A stretch of 64,000 bases of DNA from Cercospora beticola (taxonomy: Eukaryota > Ascomycota > Dothideomycetes > Mycosphaerellales > Mycosphaerellaceae): the NCBI RefSeq assembly GCF_033473495.1, contig NC_088937.1:2914001-2978000 (forward strand). Direction: 5' to 3'. This document shows, piece after piece, positions 44,356 to 54,916 of the stretch (positions within the stretch are counted from its first letter, which is position 1; the number at the start of each line of letters is the position of its first letter). A model generated the notes under the pieces. The model did no database searches, was not told the DNA's origin, and saw only the letters and a program-made list of their open reading frames with translations. Position numbers and translations under genes: made by a program.

Positions 44356-45579
44356 ATGTCTTTGAGCGTGGGAGCGTGGAGAACTTTGGGCCGAGCAGCG
44401 GGGACGAGGTCGAACATTGCCCGCTTTTCGCAATGCAGTAGGCAAGCGGAGGAGAAGCTGCCTGAAGGCAAGGGAGCTGAGGAAAAGACGACGGAAGTGA
44501 GAGGGCCTACTTTGGCCGAAGAGCAGCAACAGAAGAAGAGCGAGAATAAGGATAATACGCAGCGGAAGAAGGCTTCGTTTGGCATTCCATCTCTGGCCTT
44601 CTTCGCTGTAGGGCTGCCGCTTGGATACTACTTTAGCGATTCTCTACCGCTTCGCAAAAGCACCGGGTTGTCGGACCCTCGAGAGTTCGTCAAATACACC
44701 TTGATTGGCAAGGAAAGCGTTTCTTCAACATGCGCGATATTCCGACTACGGCCCTCCACCGGAACGACAGTCGACTTAGCCGATCCCAACCTCGAGCGAG
44801 CGATCACGAGCGTCGAATTCAAGCAGCCGCAATTGCAGATCGCAAGATCGTACACTTCTCTGCCGCAAGCGGATGGACAGCATGAAGACGAGTTGCGATT
44901 TCTCATTCGGAGAGAGCAGAAGGGAGAAGTCTCGAACTTCCTACACAGACTTCCAGAAGGTGCTGAACTGGAGACACGGGGTCTGCACCCGGAGTTCATC
45001 CTACCAGAGAATGTGAACAGTGTAGCGTTTCTGGTAGGAGGCACGGGCATTGCCCCAGCGGCACAAGCGGCAGATATTCTGGCTGGACAAGCAGATTTGC
45101 ATATCTTGTGGGCGAGCAGGAGACGAGAAGATTGTATTGGGGGCTTCAGTGATACACAAATCGAGCCTAAGAAGACAGGCTGGGGATTTTGGGGATCGTC
45201 GAAGCCTGCAAAAGGCAACGAGCGGGCAGATGACTTGCCCAATGCTGAGAAAGGTGCTCTTGTCACTATTCTTGAGAGTTTGAAGCAACGGTCAGCGGCA
45301 TCGAATGGTCGCAGCTCGCGTCTCGCAGTGGACTACTTCGTGGACGAGGAAGGCTCGTTCATCAGACCGGAAGACGTGAAGCGCATGATCTATCGGCTCA
45401 CCAAAGATCAGAAAGACTCGGACAGTGGGCGGAACATCTTGTTCGTCTCTGGACCAGAGGGCTTTTTGAGCTACTGGGCAGGTTCAAAGCAATGGGCGAA
45501 TGGTGGAGAAGTGCAAGGTCCGCTGCGCGGCGTGCTTTCAACCTTGGACCTCTCTGGATGGGACGTCATCAAGCTTTGA
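44356..45579 (+). CDS. Mitochondrial FAD-binding protein, Cyc2-like
   Basis: The single exon from ATG 44356 encodes 407 residues. A basic start (MSLSVGAWRTLGRAAGTRSN) suggests a mitochondrial presequence, followed by a Lys/Glu-rich linker and one membrane helix (IPSLAFFAVGLPLGYYF). The soluble part resembles a ferredoxin reductase-type FAD/NAD module: REFVKYTLIGKESVSSTCAI, EVSNFLHRLPEGAELETRGL, FLVGGTGIAPAAQAADIL (the GGTGI nucleotide-binding motif), and ILFVSGPEGFLSYWAG near the end. This architecture matches Cyc2, an inner-membrane flavoprotein acting in cytochrome c haem attachment. Cytochrome b5 reductase is a less likely alternative given the linker and the anchor. Confidence 0.72.
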   Translation: MSLSVGAWRTLGRAAGTRSNIARFSQCSRQAEEKLPEGKGAEEKTTEVRGPTLAEEQQQKKSENKDNTQRKKASFGIPSLAFFAVGLPLGYYFSDSLPLRKSTGLSDPREFVKYTLIGKESVSSTCAIFRLRPSTGTTVDLADPNLERAITSVEFKQPQLQIARSYTSLPQADGQHEDELRFLIRREQKGEVSNFLHRLPEGAELETRGLHPEFILPENVNSVAFLVGGTGIAPAAQAADILAGQADLHILWASRRREDCIGGFSDTQIEPKKTGWGFWGSSKPAKGNERADDLPNAEKGALVTILESLKQRSAASNGRSSRLAVDYFVDEEGSFIRPEDVKRMIYRLTKDQKDSDSGRNILFVSGPEGFLSYWAGSKQWANGGEVQGPLRGVLSTLDLSGWDVIKL

Positions 45580-45877
45580 AATGCCCCAAGCGCGCCTCTT
45601 GTTGTACGGCACAGCAATTATCATCAACGCATGTTGCAAAATGCAACAAAACTGACTCGTGAAAATATGAGCTCGGCTTTTGCGAGCTCGGCCGACGTGG
45701 GGTGATCGGTCTCCTACTGCGGACCACCTCAACCGGCATCGTTCCGCGCTTTGGCAGAATGTATCGCTAATCGTATGTTAGCTCGCCACAGATGTGCCGA
45801 CACGCTATATACCGCCTTCGAAAGAATGGACCCTTACTATTCGCAGACCGGTGCGTTCCAGTCTTCACCACCTCAAG

Positions 45878-47500
45878 ATGTCAACTGGAGAGCGCGACGA
45901 GGAGAAGCACGCAGCAACATCACATCGTGCTGCCGATGGCGAAACTGGACCAAGCGACAATGCCCAGACCTTGCACAAGAAGACCATCGGCCGGCCAGCA
46001 TGCTTCAACAACACTTTCCAAGAAGTGCTGTTCGTGCTAGCGGCTACTATGGCTATTGGCATGTCTTCGTTCTTCGCAGGCACGGTGACAGTCATCTCTA
46101 GCTTCATTGGCCGAGACCTGGACATGTCGACTGCCGAGATCACCTGGATCTCCTCCGCGAGCTCTCTCAGCAGCGGTGCTTTCCTGCTCTTCTTCGGCAA
46201 GATCGCTGACCTGTTTGGGCGCAAATTGCTCTTTGTGGGCTCGCTCTTCCTATTTTCGGTCGTGTGTCTGGGAGCCGGCTTCTCGCAAACAGCCATCCAA
46301 GTCGATGTCCTATCAGGAGTTCTGGGCCTCTTCAGCGCTTCTGCTGTTCCGCCTGCTGTCGGACTGCTAGGTGTTGTCTATGAACAGCCCAGTAAGAGGA
46401 AAAACTACGCGTTCGCATGCTTCTCGGCTGGCAATCCGCTGGGCTTCGTCGCGGGTACTATCTTTGGCGGCATTGCGACAAGCATATTCAACTGGAGAGC
46501 ATCTTTCTGGCTGCTTGCGATCATCTTCATCGTCTTTACAGTCATCGCATGCTTCTGCGTGCCGAAGGACTTTACTGACAAGGAGGACCTGAGCTGGGAT
46601 ACCGTCAAACGCTTCGATCTTGTGGGCACGATCCTAACCGTGGGAGGAATTGGCATGTTCTCTGCTGCGCTATCACTGGGAGATACGGCAGCAGAGGGCT
46701 GGAAGACCAACTATGTGCTTGCCCTCCTGATCGTAGGGCTGTTGCTCATCATCGGATTCGTCTTCTGGGAGCTCTACTTTCCATATCCGCTGATGCCCAT
46801 GACGATCTGGAAGGACCGCAACTTCACTCTGGTTCTCAGCATACTCATGCTTGGTTTCGTGGCCTTCACACCTGCCGCCTTCTTCGTCGCATTGTACTTC
46901 CAGACTGTATGGAGAATGGGCGCTCTGCAAGTTGCCGTGCACGTCCTGCCGATGGCGATTAATGGCATCATTGTCAATTGCTTCGCCGGGTGGGCACTGA
47001 ACCGCATTTCAAACAAGCTACTGATGGGCATCGGCGCTGCTGCTTACACCATTGCTTGCCTTCTGTTCGCCATGAACCGGAGCAGCGACTCGTATTGGGC
47101 ATTTTGCTTCCCGGGACTTGTTCTCATTGTCGTCGGAGCTGATTTGGAGTTCAACGTCGCCAACATGTATGTCATGTCCTCGATGCCGCCATCGCAGCAA
47201 AGTACCGCAGGAGGCATTTTTCAAACTGTTACCAAGCTGTGCATGACGATTGGCTTGGGTATTGCGACAGCTGTTTTCAATGCGCAAAAGCGGGAGCCAA
47301 CCATGTCAACTTACTGGGACACTGAGACACAACCCTATGCTGCGGTCTACTGGATGGCGACCGCTGCCGCAGGATTGAGTGTGTTCCTTGTGCCATTCTT
47401 GACTATTGGGACGCAGGGCAATACGCAGAGCAAAGCAGAGGACATACTGGAAGAGAGCGAGCCTGTGACGCCTGTGGCCGAAGCGACAAAGAGTGGCTGA
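45878..47500 (+). CDS. MFS drug:H+ antiporter-like transporter (DHA2, 14 TMS)
   Basis: The single exon from ATG 45878 encodes 540 residues, with a cytosolic N-terminus of about 45 residues (MSTGERDEEKHAATSHRAAD). The motif A loop is GKIADLFGRKLLF. About fourteen hydrophobic segments can be counted, among them EVLFVLAATMAIGMSSFFAG, ASFWLLAIIFIVFTVIACF and PGLVLIVVGADLEF. That count and the presence of PLMPMTIWKDRNF point to the DHA2 group, which usually exports drugs, siderophores or metabolites. The substrate is not deducible. The start was chosen at the first ATG; GTG at 45794 opens the same frame. It lies 1 kb upstream of the ABC transporter on the same strand. Confidence 0.82.
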   Translation: MSTGERDEEKHAATSHRAADGETGPSDNAQTLHKKTIGRPACFNNTFQEVLFVLAATMAIGMSSFFAGTVTVISSFIGRDLDMSTAEITWISSASSLSSGAFLLFFGKIADLFGRKLLFVGSLFLFSVVCLGAGFSQTAIQVDVLSGVLGLFSASAVPPAVGLLGVVYEQPSKRKNYAFACFSAGNPLGFVAGTIFGGIATSIFNWRASFWLLAIIFIVFTVIACFCVPKDFTDKEDLSWDTVKRFDLVGTILTVGGIGMFSAALSLGDTAAEGWKTNYVLALLIVGLLLIIGFVFWELYFPYPLMPMTIWKDRNFTLVLSILMLGFVAFTPAAFFVALYFQTVWRMGALQVAVHVLPMAINGIIVNCFAGWALNRISNKLLMGIGAAAYTIACLLFAMNRSSDSYWAFCFPGLVLIVVGADLEFNVANMYVMSSMPPSQQSTAGGIFQTVTKLCMTIGLGIATAVFNAQKREPTMSTYWDTETQPYAAVYWMATAAAGLSVFLVPFLTIGTQGNTQSKAEDILEESEPVTPVAEATKSG

Positions 47501-48527
47501 GGCATCGAATCTGATGAACGAAAGGCAGAAAGACATCACTCATCAGAAGTTCCATGATGCAGCAGTTCGACACGCGTCCCACGGCGACTTGCGCCGGTGC
47601 GTACACAGGCCAGAACTAGCGTACGAGGTATACGAGACTCGCAGCCTAGCATCGCCAAGAAGAGGATCGGAATGCTGACGCAGCAATGGCTGCATGTGTA
47701 CAACATAGGCGCTGGAGGCACAGCATACCACAAGAGGCCTGGGCAACAGCATTGGAACAATGGTAAAAACATCAACACTATTGTTGTTGTGGTTTCACAG
47801 TTCGCAGTCCAAATAGGCTCACCAAGGTTCGATCAACACGATGGTGGTCCTTGTCCTTGTCCGTAAGACGGCAGAAGCCGACGAGCCTCAATAGAACTTC
47901 ATCTGGTAAATAGTGTCAGACAAGCTCTTCATCTCTACCGATCGTATCCAACTTCCATTTCGTGATGTGTCAGCATAGTGAAGAAGATGCTGGCAAGATG
48001 GATTCTCCATCAAGATCGAGGTTCTGCAAGAGCCGGCGCATTAGCCGAACACGTTCAAGCCCCGTCGGACTTAAAGAGTCCCGGACGGGCAAACCGCACA
48101 CGCGAAGTTGCACGCCAATAAGTCGCCGAGCCTCCTTCGACATCAAAGACGTCAACGGCCAAGGCTCCCATCCGCGTGTCTGCTCTCTTCTTTGCGCGTG
48201 GGAAAAGGTTCGCTTTGGTCTTGTCGCCCTTGGCTGTTTACGGCTTGATGACGGGCTCTGCGGACGCCTCCTACGGGACTCAACAACTACTCTCTGTCGT
48301 CGCCGCTTTGCGCGTGGCAATCTAGTGAACTTGCTGCCGGCCGTAACCATCTCCACGGACAAAGTTTGGGCCTCTTTTCTCTCAACACAGCCGCACATGT
48401 TTACTGAACAGCACCTGCCATGATATCACGACTTTGTTGTTACTAATTCCAATAAAAGGCTACACTTGCCTGACGACGGCCATCTGGCATTCCTGGAACG
48501 GGCAGACAGGACCAGCACGCAGGCAGC
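47501..48527. other. Intergenic between the MFS and ABC transporter genes, 1 kb
   Basis: No supported gene. An open frame of about 150 codons at 47962-48423 is mirrored by one of similar length on the other strand, and both are rich in Arg and Ser, a GC-composition effect. Likely the ABC transporter promoter. Confidence 0.5.
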
Positions 48528-51500
48528 ATGTTTTTTCGCCAAACATGGACGCTGGTCGAGAAGACTCTGATTATCGTCCTCTACAGGCACTGGCTGGGGA
48601 CGCTGATCCGCGCATTTCTGGCCCCAATCATTTTTATGTTCATCATCGCGTTTGCGAAGAATTTCTTTGTGCCGCCTAGTGGGTTTGGAATCGGGCCAGC
48701 GAGGCCTATACGGAGTTTGGGCGATGCGGCTGCAGCGAGTGCTGGAGGACGCGATCTTTTTGTCGCGGTGGACAACGGCTTTACAGGTGGAGACATTGCT
48801 TCGATTATCGAGACTATTCGGGAACCGATCACGGGAGCTGGGAAGACTTTTGAAATTGTGGGAAACGAAGAGGAACTGTTAACGAGATGTCCGTCTTCCA
48901 TCCGAGGAGTCTCTCCGTGTTTTGGATCTGTGGTATTCGAATCTTCGCCGAACGAGGGGCAAGGCGGAATCTGGAATTACACGATCAGAGCAGATGGCGC
49001 GTTTGGTGGTAACATTTACGTCGATCAGGACGACAACGATGCAGAAATCTACGCTCTGCCTCTGCAGCGTGCTATCGACGCTGCGATTGCTTCTGTTGAA
49101 GGCGTGACGCTTCCTGACAATACTCAGGAATATGTCTTCACCACGAAGACGCCCGAAGGACGAGACCGCAACATCATAAGGCTGTATATGGGCACCCTCA
49201 TTGATATCCTCGGTCTGGCGTATTTTATCGGCATAGTCGGTATCGCCTACCAATTGACTGGACAAATGGCGATCGAACGAGAACTGGGCATGAGCCAGTT
49301 GATCGAGACTATGATGCCAAATCGCCAGAGATGGATGCCACAGGCTGCTCGACTACTGTCTCTCCACATCGCATTCGACATCTTGTATTTCCCGAGCTGG
49401 GTGATAATGGGCGCCATAGTAGCTGTTCTGAACTACACCGACTCGAGCGTAGGGATTTGTGTCGGATATTTCATCCTCGCTGGTCTGGCTCTGTCCTCCT
49501 TCTCGATTGCATTCGCTGCACTCTTCCGCAAAGCGCAGCTGTCTGGTATCACTGTGGTCATCACGTCCATCGTGCTTGCTATCATCATTCAAGTAGCCCC
49601 GAGTCCGTCAACAGGAGCTGCTTATATCACGAGTTTGCTCTTTCCCCCGATCAACTTTACATTGTGGATCATCTACATGGCGTACTGGCAGCAGGAAAAT
49701 ATGGGTGCCGACCTATCGCTTGCTGCTCCAAATGCACCTTGGAGAATGCCGGGATATGTGCTGTACATCTTCTGCATACTCCAGATTCTGTTGTATCCAG
49801 TTGTGGGAGCATTGATCGAGCGTGGACTTTACGGTACCGCAACCAAGTCGCGCCAACTACGCTACGAGGAGAGCAACTCGCAGGAGACTGTCAAGATCAC
49901 TGGACTGTCAAAACACTATCCTCCTGGCTGGTGGTCACGAAACGTGGGATCTCGTTTTACCAAGAACCCGAAGGAGACCGTCTACGCAGTCAACGAATTG
50001 AGTCTCTCGGTCATCAAAGGACAAATCATGGTTCTTCTTGGTGCCAATGGTAGTGGAAAGTCGACGACTCTGGACACTTTGGCTGGTTTGCAGAAACCCA
50101 CAAACGGCACTATCGAGATGGACGCGGCGGGCGGTATCGGTCTATGTCCTCAAAAGAACGTTTTGTGGAATGAGCTCACAGTGTACGAGCACGTACGACT
50201 GTTCAACAGGCTCAAGGCCACTGGTAAGACCGATTCAAAGGCGGAGATCCAGGCTCTGGTCTCGGACTGTGATTTGGACCAGAAGATCAACGTTCGCTCT
50301 TCCGCGCTGTCAGGAGGTCAGAAGCGTAAATGCCAGCTGGCTATGATGTTGACTGGTGGCTCACGAGTATGCATGCTTGATGAGGTCTCCAGTGGTCTCG
50401 ATCCGCTCAGTCGCAGAAAGATTTGGGACATTATTCTCGCAGAACGTGGCAAGCGCTCGATGATCTTGACGACTCACTTCTTGGACGAAGCAGATCTGCT
50501 CTCCGATGATATCGCTGTTCTCTCAAAGGGCAATTTGGTTGCACACGGTTCTGCAGTGGAGTTGAAGCACAATTTGGGTGGAGGCTATCGAGTGAGGATC
50601 TACCACGAAGACGCGAAGGAACTGCCAGAGAAGCTTGTGGCCACCACGCGCAAGCAGGTATATCACGATCAAACTGTCTACCAGCTCGCGGATTCAGCTG
50701 CCTCCGCGCAATTCATTACAGAGCTCGAAAGGATTGGTGTTCGAGATTATCAAGTCAATGGACCTAGCATCGAAGATGTCTTCCTCAAGCTTGCCGAAGA
50801 AGTCAAAGATGAGCTGGAAAAGGGAAGAGTCGAGAGCCCATCCACATCTGACAGCGAAACTGTCGTGGTCGAGGAGAAGAAACTCCAGCTCATGCCTGGC
50901 AAGGAATTATCGTTCTTCTCACAGACATGGGTCTTGTTCCGAAAACGCATTACGATCCTGATGAGGAACAAGTGGCCATATCTCGCCGCACTTTTGATTC
51001 CAATCCTCACGGCCGCCCTTGTCACGCTCTTCCTCCAGGACTTCGAAGCGCTGAGCTGCCGGCCTCAGGACCAGGTACGTGAGGCGCGATCTCTGTCTCT
51101 GAACACTGGTCTCGCGTTCGGTGCGAACATTCCAGCTGGACCTGATCAGCAGCAAGTCGATGGTCTCCAAGAAGAATACCCCATCCTGGCTGCAAACAAC
51201 TCGGCAGTCGTTCTGGTCAACAGCTTCGAAGACTTCCAGAACTACATTTCTACGAACTTCTCCTTCGCGACCCCTGGTGGATTCTTCGACGGCGATACTC
51301 CAACCTTTGCGTGGCGTGGCGACTACGGGCTACAGTTTGCGGTCGCAGCTCAGAATATGATGCACGCCAGCCTTCTGAATCTCCCTATTCAAACCGCGTA
51401 CCAGCCTTTCGATGAACCCTGGGCGCCAAATGCAGGATCGAGTCTGCAGTTCATCCTGTACTTTGGACTCGCCATGAGCATCTTCCCCGGCTTCTTCGCA

Positions 51501-53327
51501 CTGTACGTCAACGTTGAGCGACTGCGCAACGTCCGAGCTCTTCACTACAGCAACGGAGTGCGTGCTGGTCCGCTCTGGCTGGCATACACTTTGTTCGACT
51601 TCATGATCGTCCTGCTGGTCAGCGCTCTTGCCATCATCATTTTCGTGGCAGTCTCGAACGCTTTCTACGCGCCAGGCTATCTATTCGTCGTATTCTTCTT
51701 GTATGGGCTCTCGGCAACACTCACGGCATACCTCGTATCGCTCTACACGACGAGTCAATTGGCAACTTTTGCTTTCGCAGCCGGTGGCCAGTGCAGCTTC
51801 TTCTTGCTCTATTTTGTGGCTTTCATGTGCATCATCACGTACATCCCCGCGGAACAGATCGACAGCAGTCTGGACATTTTACAGTACACCATGTCGCTGT
51901 TCTTCCCGGCCGCCAACTTGCTACGATCCCTCCTGCTTACCCTCAATCAATTCTCGATCCTTTGCAGGAACAACGAGGTTGCTTCGTATCCTGGCTCATT
52001 CAGGGTATACGGCAGCTGCATCCTCTATCTGCTGCTTCAAAGTGCTGTCTTGTTCCTTGTGCTAGTGTGGTACGACAGCGGCTGGAGACCAGCTTTCATG
52101 GCTCGCAAGCAACACCGGAAGACCGATCTGGAAGAGATTGATGATATGGACGAGGAAGTATACACCGAAGCAAAGCGAGTCGATGGCGCGACCGATCAGC
52201 TGCGCGTCAAGCACGTCACCAAGGCCTTTGGGCCTTTCGTGGCGGTACAAGACGTATCGTTTGGTATTCCACATGGGCAGACTTTCGCACTGCTGGGTCC
52301 GAACGGTGCTGGAAAGTCCACAACCATCAATCTGATTCGAGGTGATATGCGGCCAAGCGAGGGCGACATCGAAATTGAAGACATCAGCATTCTTGGAAAA
52401 CGTGCAGCTGCTCGAACACATCTTGGTGTTTGTCCGCAGTTCGATGCTATGGACCAGATGACTGCCATCGAGCACCTGCGTTTCTATGCTCGTGCTCGTG
52501 GTGTGAGTGATGTGGAGCACAATGTCGAGCAAATCCTCCATGCCGTCGGTCTGATGCCTTTCAAGAACCGAATGGCTGGCAAGCTGTCCGGAGGCAACAA
52601 AAGAAAATTGAGTTTGGGTATCGCTCTGACCGGAAACCCGTCTGTCCTGATCCTGGATGAGCCTTCCAGTGGCATGGACGCTGCTTCGAAGCGTGTGATG
52701 TGGCGCACTTTGAGCTCCGTCTCCGCAGGACGCTCGCTCCTCCTCACGACCCACTCCATGGAGGAGGCAGACGCGCTAGCTGACCGAGCCGCAGTCATGG
52801 CAAAACGCATGTTGGCAGTGGGCACGGCAGATGAACTTCGTAAAAAGCACGGAGATGCATACCATGTGCATTGTGTTCACAAGGATGCGCCGTACAGCAG
52901 CGACCAAGATATGGCCGAGATCAAGACTTTCGTCCGCAACACTTTCCCTGGAGCAATCACCGAAGATCGCATCTTCCACGGCCAACTCCGCTTCAGCGTC
53001 CCTACTGACCGCACTGCTTACCGTGACGACTCGTCTCTCGAAGAGAAGAGTCTGGATGATAAGAAGAATGCCGTGAGCCATGTCACTACTGGTTCTGCTA
53101 GTAGCAACGGCATCAGCTCGCTGTTCGCACAGCTCGAAGCGAATAAGGAGAAGCTCGGTCTGGAATACTACTCTGTCTCTCAGGCGACTTTGGATCAAGT
53201 TTTCTTGTCCATTGTTACGAAACATAACGTCATGGAAGAGAACTATGCCCGAGCGCAAGGGCAGAAGAAATTAGGGGCTTGGGGGAAGACGAAACAGGTC
53301 GTTATGAACGTCTATCATAATGCGTGA
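48528..53327 (+). CDS. Full-length ABCA-type ABC transporter
   Basis: The single 4.8-kb exon encodes 1,599 residues in the order TMD1-NBD1-TMD2-NBD2. NBD1 has Walker A GANGSGKST (505-513), signature LSGGQKRK (594-601) and Walker B VCMLDE (614-619). NBD2 has Walker A GPNGAGKST (1257-1265), signature LSGGNKRK (1353-1360) and Walker B VLILDEPSSGMD from 1373. Large extracytosolic loops follow the first helix of each TMD (FAKNFFVPPSGFGI; LQDFEALSCRPQDQV), which is the ABCA design. ABCA proteins move lipids across membranes. They are scattered in fungi, so this one may be lineage-restricted. The tail ends in a basic stretch after DQVFLSIVTKHN, a usual ABCA feature. No introns interrupt it. Confidence 0.92.
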   Translation: MFFRQTWTLVEKTLIIVLYRHWLGTLIRAFLAPIIFMFIIAFAKNFFVPPSGFGIGPARPIRSLGDAAAASAGGRDLFVAVDNGFTGGDIASIIETIREPITGAGKTFEIVGNEEELLTRCPSSIRGVSPCFGSVVFESSPNEGQGGIWNYTIRADGAFGGNIYVDQDDNDAEIYALPLQRAIDAAIASVEGVTLPDNTQEYVFTTKTPEGRDRNIIRLYMGTLIDILGLAYFIGIVGIAYQLTGQMAIERELGMSQLIETMMPNRQRWMPQAARLLSLHIAFDILYFPSWVIMGAIVAVLNYTDSSVGICVGYFILAGLALSSFSIAFAALFRKAQLSGITVVITSIVLAIIIQVAPSPSTGAAYITSLLFPPINFTLWIIYMAYWQQENMGADLSLAAPNAPWRMPGYVLYIFCILQILLYPVVGALIERGLYGTATKSRQLRYEESNSQETVKITGLSKHYPPGWWSRNVGSRFTKNPKETVYAVNELSLSVIKGQIMVLLGANGSGKSTTLDTLAGLQKPTNGTIEMDAAGGIGLCPQKNVLWNELTVYEHVRLFNRLKATGKTDSKAEIQALVSDCDLDQKINVRSSALSGGQKRKCQLAMMLTGGSRVCMLDEVSSGLDPLSRRKIWDIILAERGKRSMILTTHFLDEADLLSDDIAVLSKGNLVAHGSAVELKHNLGGGYRVRIYHEDAKELPEKLVATTRKQVYHDQTVYQLADSAASAQFITELERIGVRDYQVNGPSIEDVFLKLAEEVKDELEKGRVESPSTSDSETVVVEEKKLQLMPGKELSFFSQTWVLFRKRITILMRNKWPYLAALLIPILTAALVTLFLQDFEALSCRPQDQVREARSLSLNTGLAFGANIPAGPDQQQVDGLQEEYPILAANNSAVVLVNSFEDFQNYISTNFSFATPGGFFDGDTPTFAWRGDYGLQFAVAAQNMMHASLLNLPIQTAYQPFDEPWAPNAGSSLQFILYFGLAMSIFPGFFALYVNVERLRNVRALHYSNGVRAGPLWLAYTLFDFMIVLLVSALAIIIFVAVSNAFYAPGYLFVVFFLYGLSATLTAYLVSLYTTSQLATFAFAAGGQCSFFLLYFVAFMCIITYIPAEQIDSSLDILQYTMSLFFPAANLLRSLLLTLNQFSILCRNNEVASYPGSFRVYGSCILYLLLQSAVLFLVLVWYDSGWRPAFMARKQHRKTDLEEIDDMDEEVYTEAKRVDGATDQLRVKHVTKAFGPFVAVQDVSFGIPHGQTFALLGPNGAGKSTTINLIRGDMRPSEGDIEIEDISILGKRAAARTHLGVCPQFDAMDQMTAIEHLRFYARARGVSDVEHNVEQILHAVGLMPFKNRMAGKLSGGNKRKLSLGIALTGNPSVLILDEPSSGMDAASKRVMWRTLSSVSAGRSLLLTTHSMEEADALADRAAVMAKRMLAVGTADELRKKHGDAYHVHCVHKDAPYSSDQDMAEIKTFVRNTFPGAITEDRIFHGQLRFSVPTDRTAYRDDSSLEEKSLDDKKNAVSHVTTGSASSNGISSLFAQLEANKEKLGLEYYSVSQATLDQVFLSIVTKHNVMEENYARAQGQKKLGAWGKTKQVVMNVYHNA

Positions 53328-53864
53328 GGAGGTGGCGCAAGTATAGATGAGGAAGAACACTTGACTCAAAAGAAATTAAAAAAGAAAAGAGACGTATAGA
53401 CTTTACTGTTGCATGGCATAGCGAGATGGAATTTGCACGAGCGAAGGAAACGAACAGAGTACAGGACATGTGTATCTGCATGGCATAGCAAGAGTGTGTT
53501 TCTGGCATTGCAAGCGCTTTGAGTTCTCCTGTGGTGTATAGATTGAGCTTTTAGATGATGATACCCGGTGTATACATTACAGTCTTTTGCTGTTTGTTCC
53601 CTCCAGGTTGCCGTCCGCATCTACGCAAGCAGCAATATCTCAGATAGCTCGAAGTTGGGCTACTGTACCTCTTCAGTATGCTAGTAAGCCGAGAATTACG
53701 TTGTGTTTTCCGTTTCTCGTGATCACTAGTTGCATCTCAGACAATTTCCTACGGCTCGTCCTTGAGCGTAGCCGACCCCGTGGGCTGGAAAGCATGTTGT
53801 TCCTCAGCTAAAGGTGTGCCTTCTGTGACGTGGTATCATTTGAGTCTTCCAACTATGTTGTCAT
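53328..53864. other. Intergenic between convergent genes
   Basis: The 537-bp spacer contains a purine-rich patch (AAAGAAATTAAAAAAGAAAA) soon after the ABC gene, perhaps part of a 3' UTR. Nothing else is seen. Confidence 0.5.
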
Positions 53865-54686
53865 TCATCGTGAATCATCTCGTCGTCGTCTTCGTTCATA
53901 TGGTGAACGGCTGCGGTCATGCGCACGCTCTCTACTGCGACTTCGTGGCCGCCCGTCGCGCTCTTTCCGCCTCCGGTGCCTGTCTTCATCTCTGTCACGG
54001 CTGCGATCTCTGTGTCTGTGGCTGCGGTGTTCTTCTCGGTCTTCACTTCGGTCTCTATGCCTTCTTTCTCGGGACCTTGATCTCGACTTATGCCTGTGCC
54101 TCCGAGACTCTCGATCGCCTTCTCGTGACCTTGATCTCGACTTCCTGTGCCTGTGACGTCGCTCTCCTCCCCTGTCGTCCCCATCATGTCTTCGCCTCTT
54201 GTCTCGACTCCGGCTCCGCGCCCTCCGTCGATGTTCGCGAGATCGGTGCTCCTTCTTCTCCCTCGACCCCAAGCTACTCTTCGCCCCCTCATCCTCCTCC
54301 CCATCCCCCAAGGCCTCCCTCAAAGCCTTGTTCACTTCCCTCTGACTAATCTTGCTCTCCCCCAACGGTTGCAGATTCGCATTCGACCGATCTGGCACAG
54401 GCAACCCGAGAGCAAGATTCATCGCATCTTCCTCGGCCTCTTTGACCTTTCGCATCTCTTCGCACTTGGCCTCTCGTTCTCGTTCCGCTCGCTCATCTGG
54501 CGTAAGTTCCGCGTCGTCGGCTTTTGCGTACCAATTTAAGTCCTTGTTCTTCTGCCAGCGGCCGACGGGTGCCATTAATGAGTGGCCGAGATAGTTCTCG
54601 CGGTTGGTGGCATTTTTGACATCGTCCCAGCTGAAGTTGACACCGCCACGAGAGCCTTCTTTGCGGACGGTCTGAAGGAGGTCCAT
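53865..54686 (-). CDS. MMTAG2-like nuclear RS-rich protein
   Basis: A single exon of 273 residues starts at ATG 54686. The N-terminus [20 protein letters not shown], then [20 protein letters not shown] and [15 protein letters not shown], is the conserved block of the MMTAG2 (C1orf35, 'kinase phosphorylation domain') family. A middle helix ([20 protein letters not shown]) leads into [11 protein letters not shown] and [14 protein letters not shown]. The C-terminal half consists of Arg-Ser, Arg-Asp and Arg-His repeats ([27 protein letters not shown]), suggesting association with RNA splicing factors. The function is unknown. Although the frame is open further 5', the Met before DLLQT matches the family start. 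It is divergent from glucosidase I. Confidence 0.83.
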   Translation of the reverse strand: MDLLQTVRKEGSRGGVNFSWDDVKNATNRENYLGHSLMAPVGRWQKNKDLNWYAKADDAELTPDERAEREREAKCEEMRKVKEAEEDAMNLALGLPVPDRSNANLQPLGESKISQREVNKALREALGDGEEDEGAKSSLGSREKKEHRSREHRRRARSRSRDKRRRHDGDDRGGERRHRHRKSRSRSREGDRESRRHRHKSRSRSRERRHRDRSEDREEHRSHRHRDRSRDRDEDRHRRRKERDGRPRSRSRERAHDRSRSPYERRRRRDDSR

Positions 54687-54916
54687 GGTGGGTAGAGGGG
54701 GTGCCCCGTTTGTGGTGGTTGGAGGAAGAGCGGGCAGCAACGAGTTGGCGATTGTGAAGCGGGCGGAAGCAGCTCCGCTTGAAAGTTTAAGGTTTCTTGG
54801 TTGCATGCTCCCCTGCGTGTCGATTGTGAGCCGTGCACTGCCAAAACGTGGCTTTCTCATTATATGTGCTTCTGCGATCCATTGAGCTCATCTGAGCTTT
54901 TCTTTTAACAACGACA

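Noticed and set aside
44628..45266. Minus-strand open frame of 212 codons
   Set aside because: It lies entirely inside the CYC2-like exon on the other strand and shows no domain.
45878..53327. Secondary-metabolite or drug-resistance cluster around the MFS and ABC genes
   Set aside because: No PKS, NRPS, terpene synthase or other core enzyme nearby; flanking genes are housekeeping.
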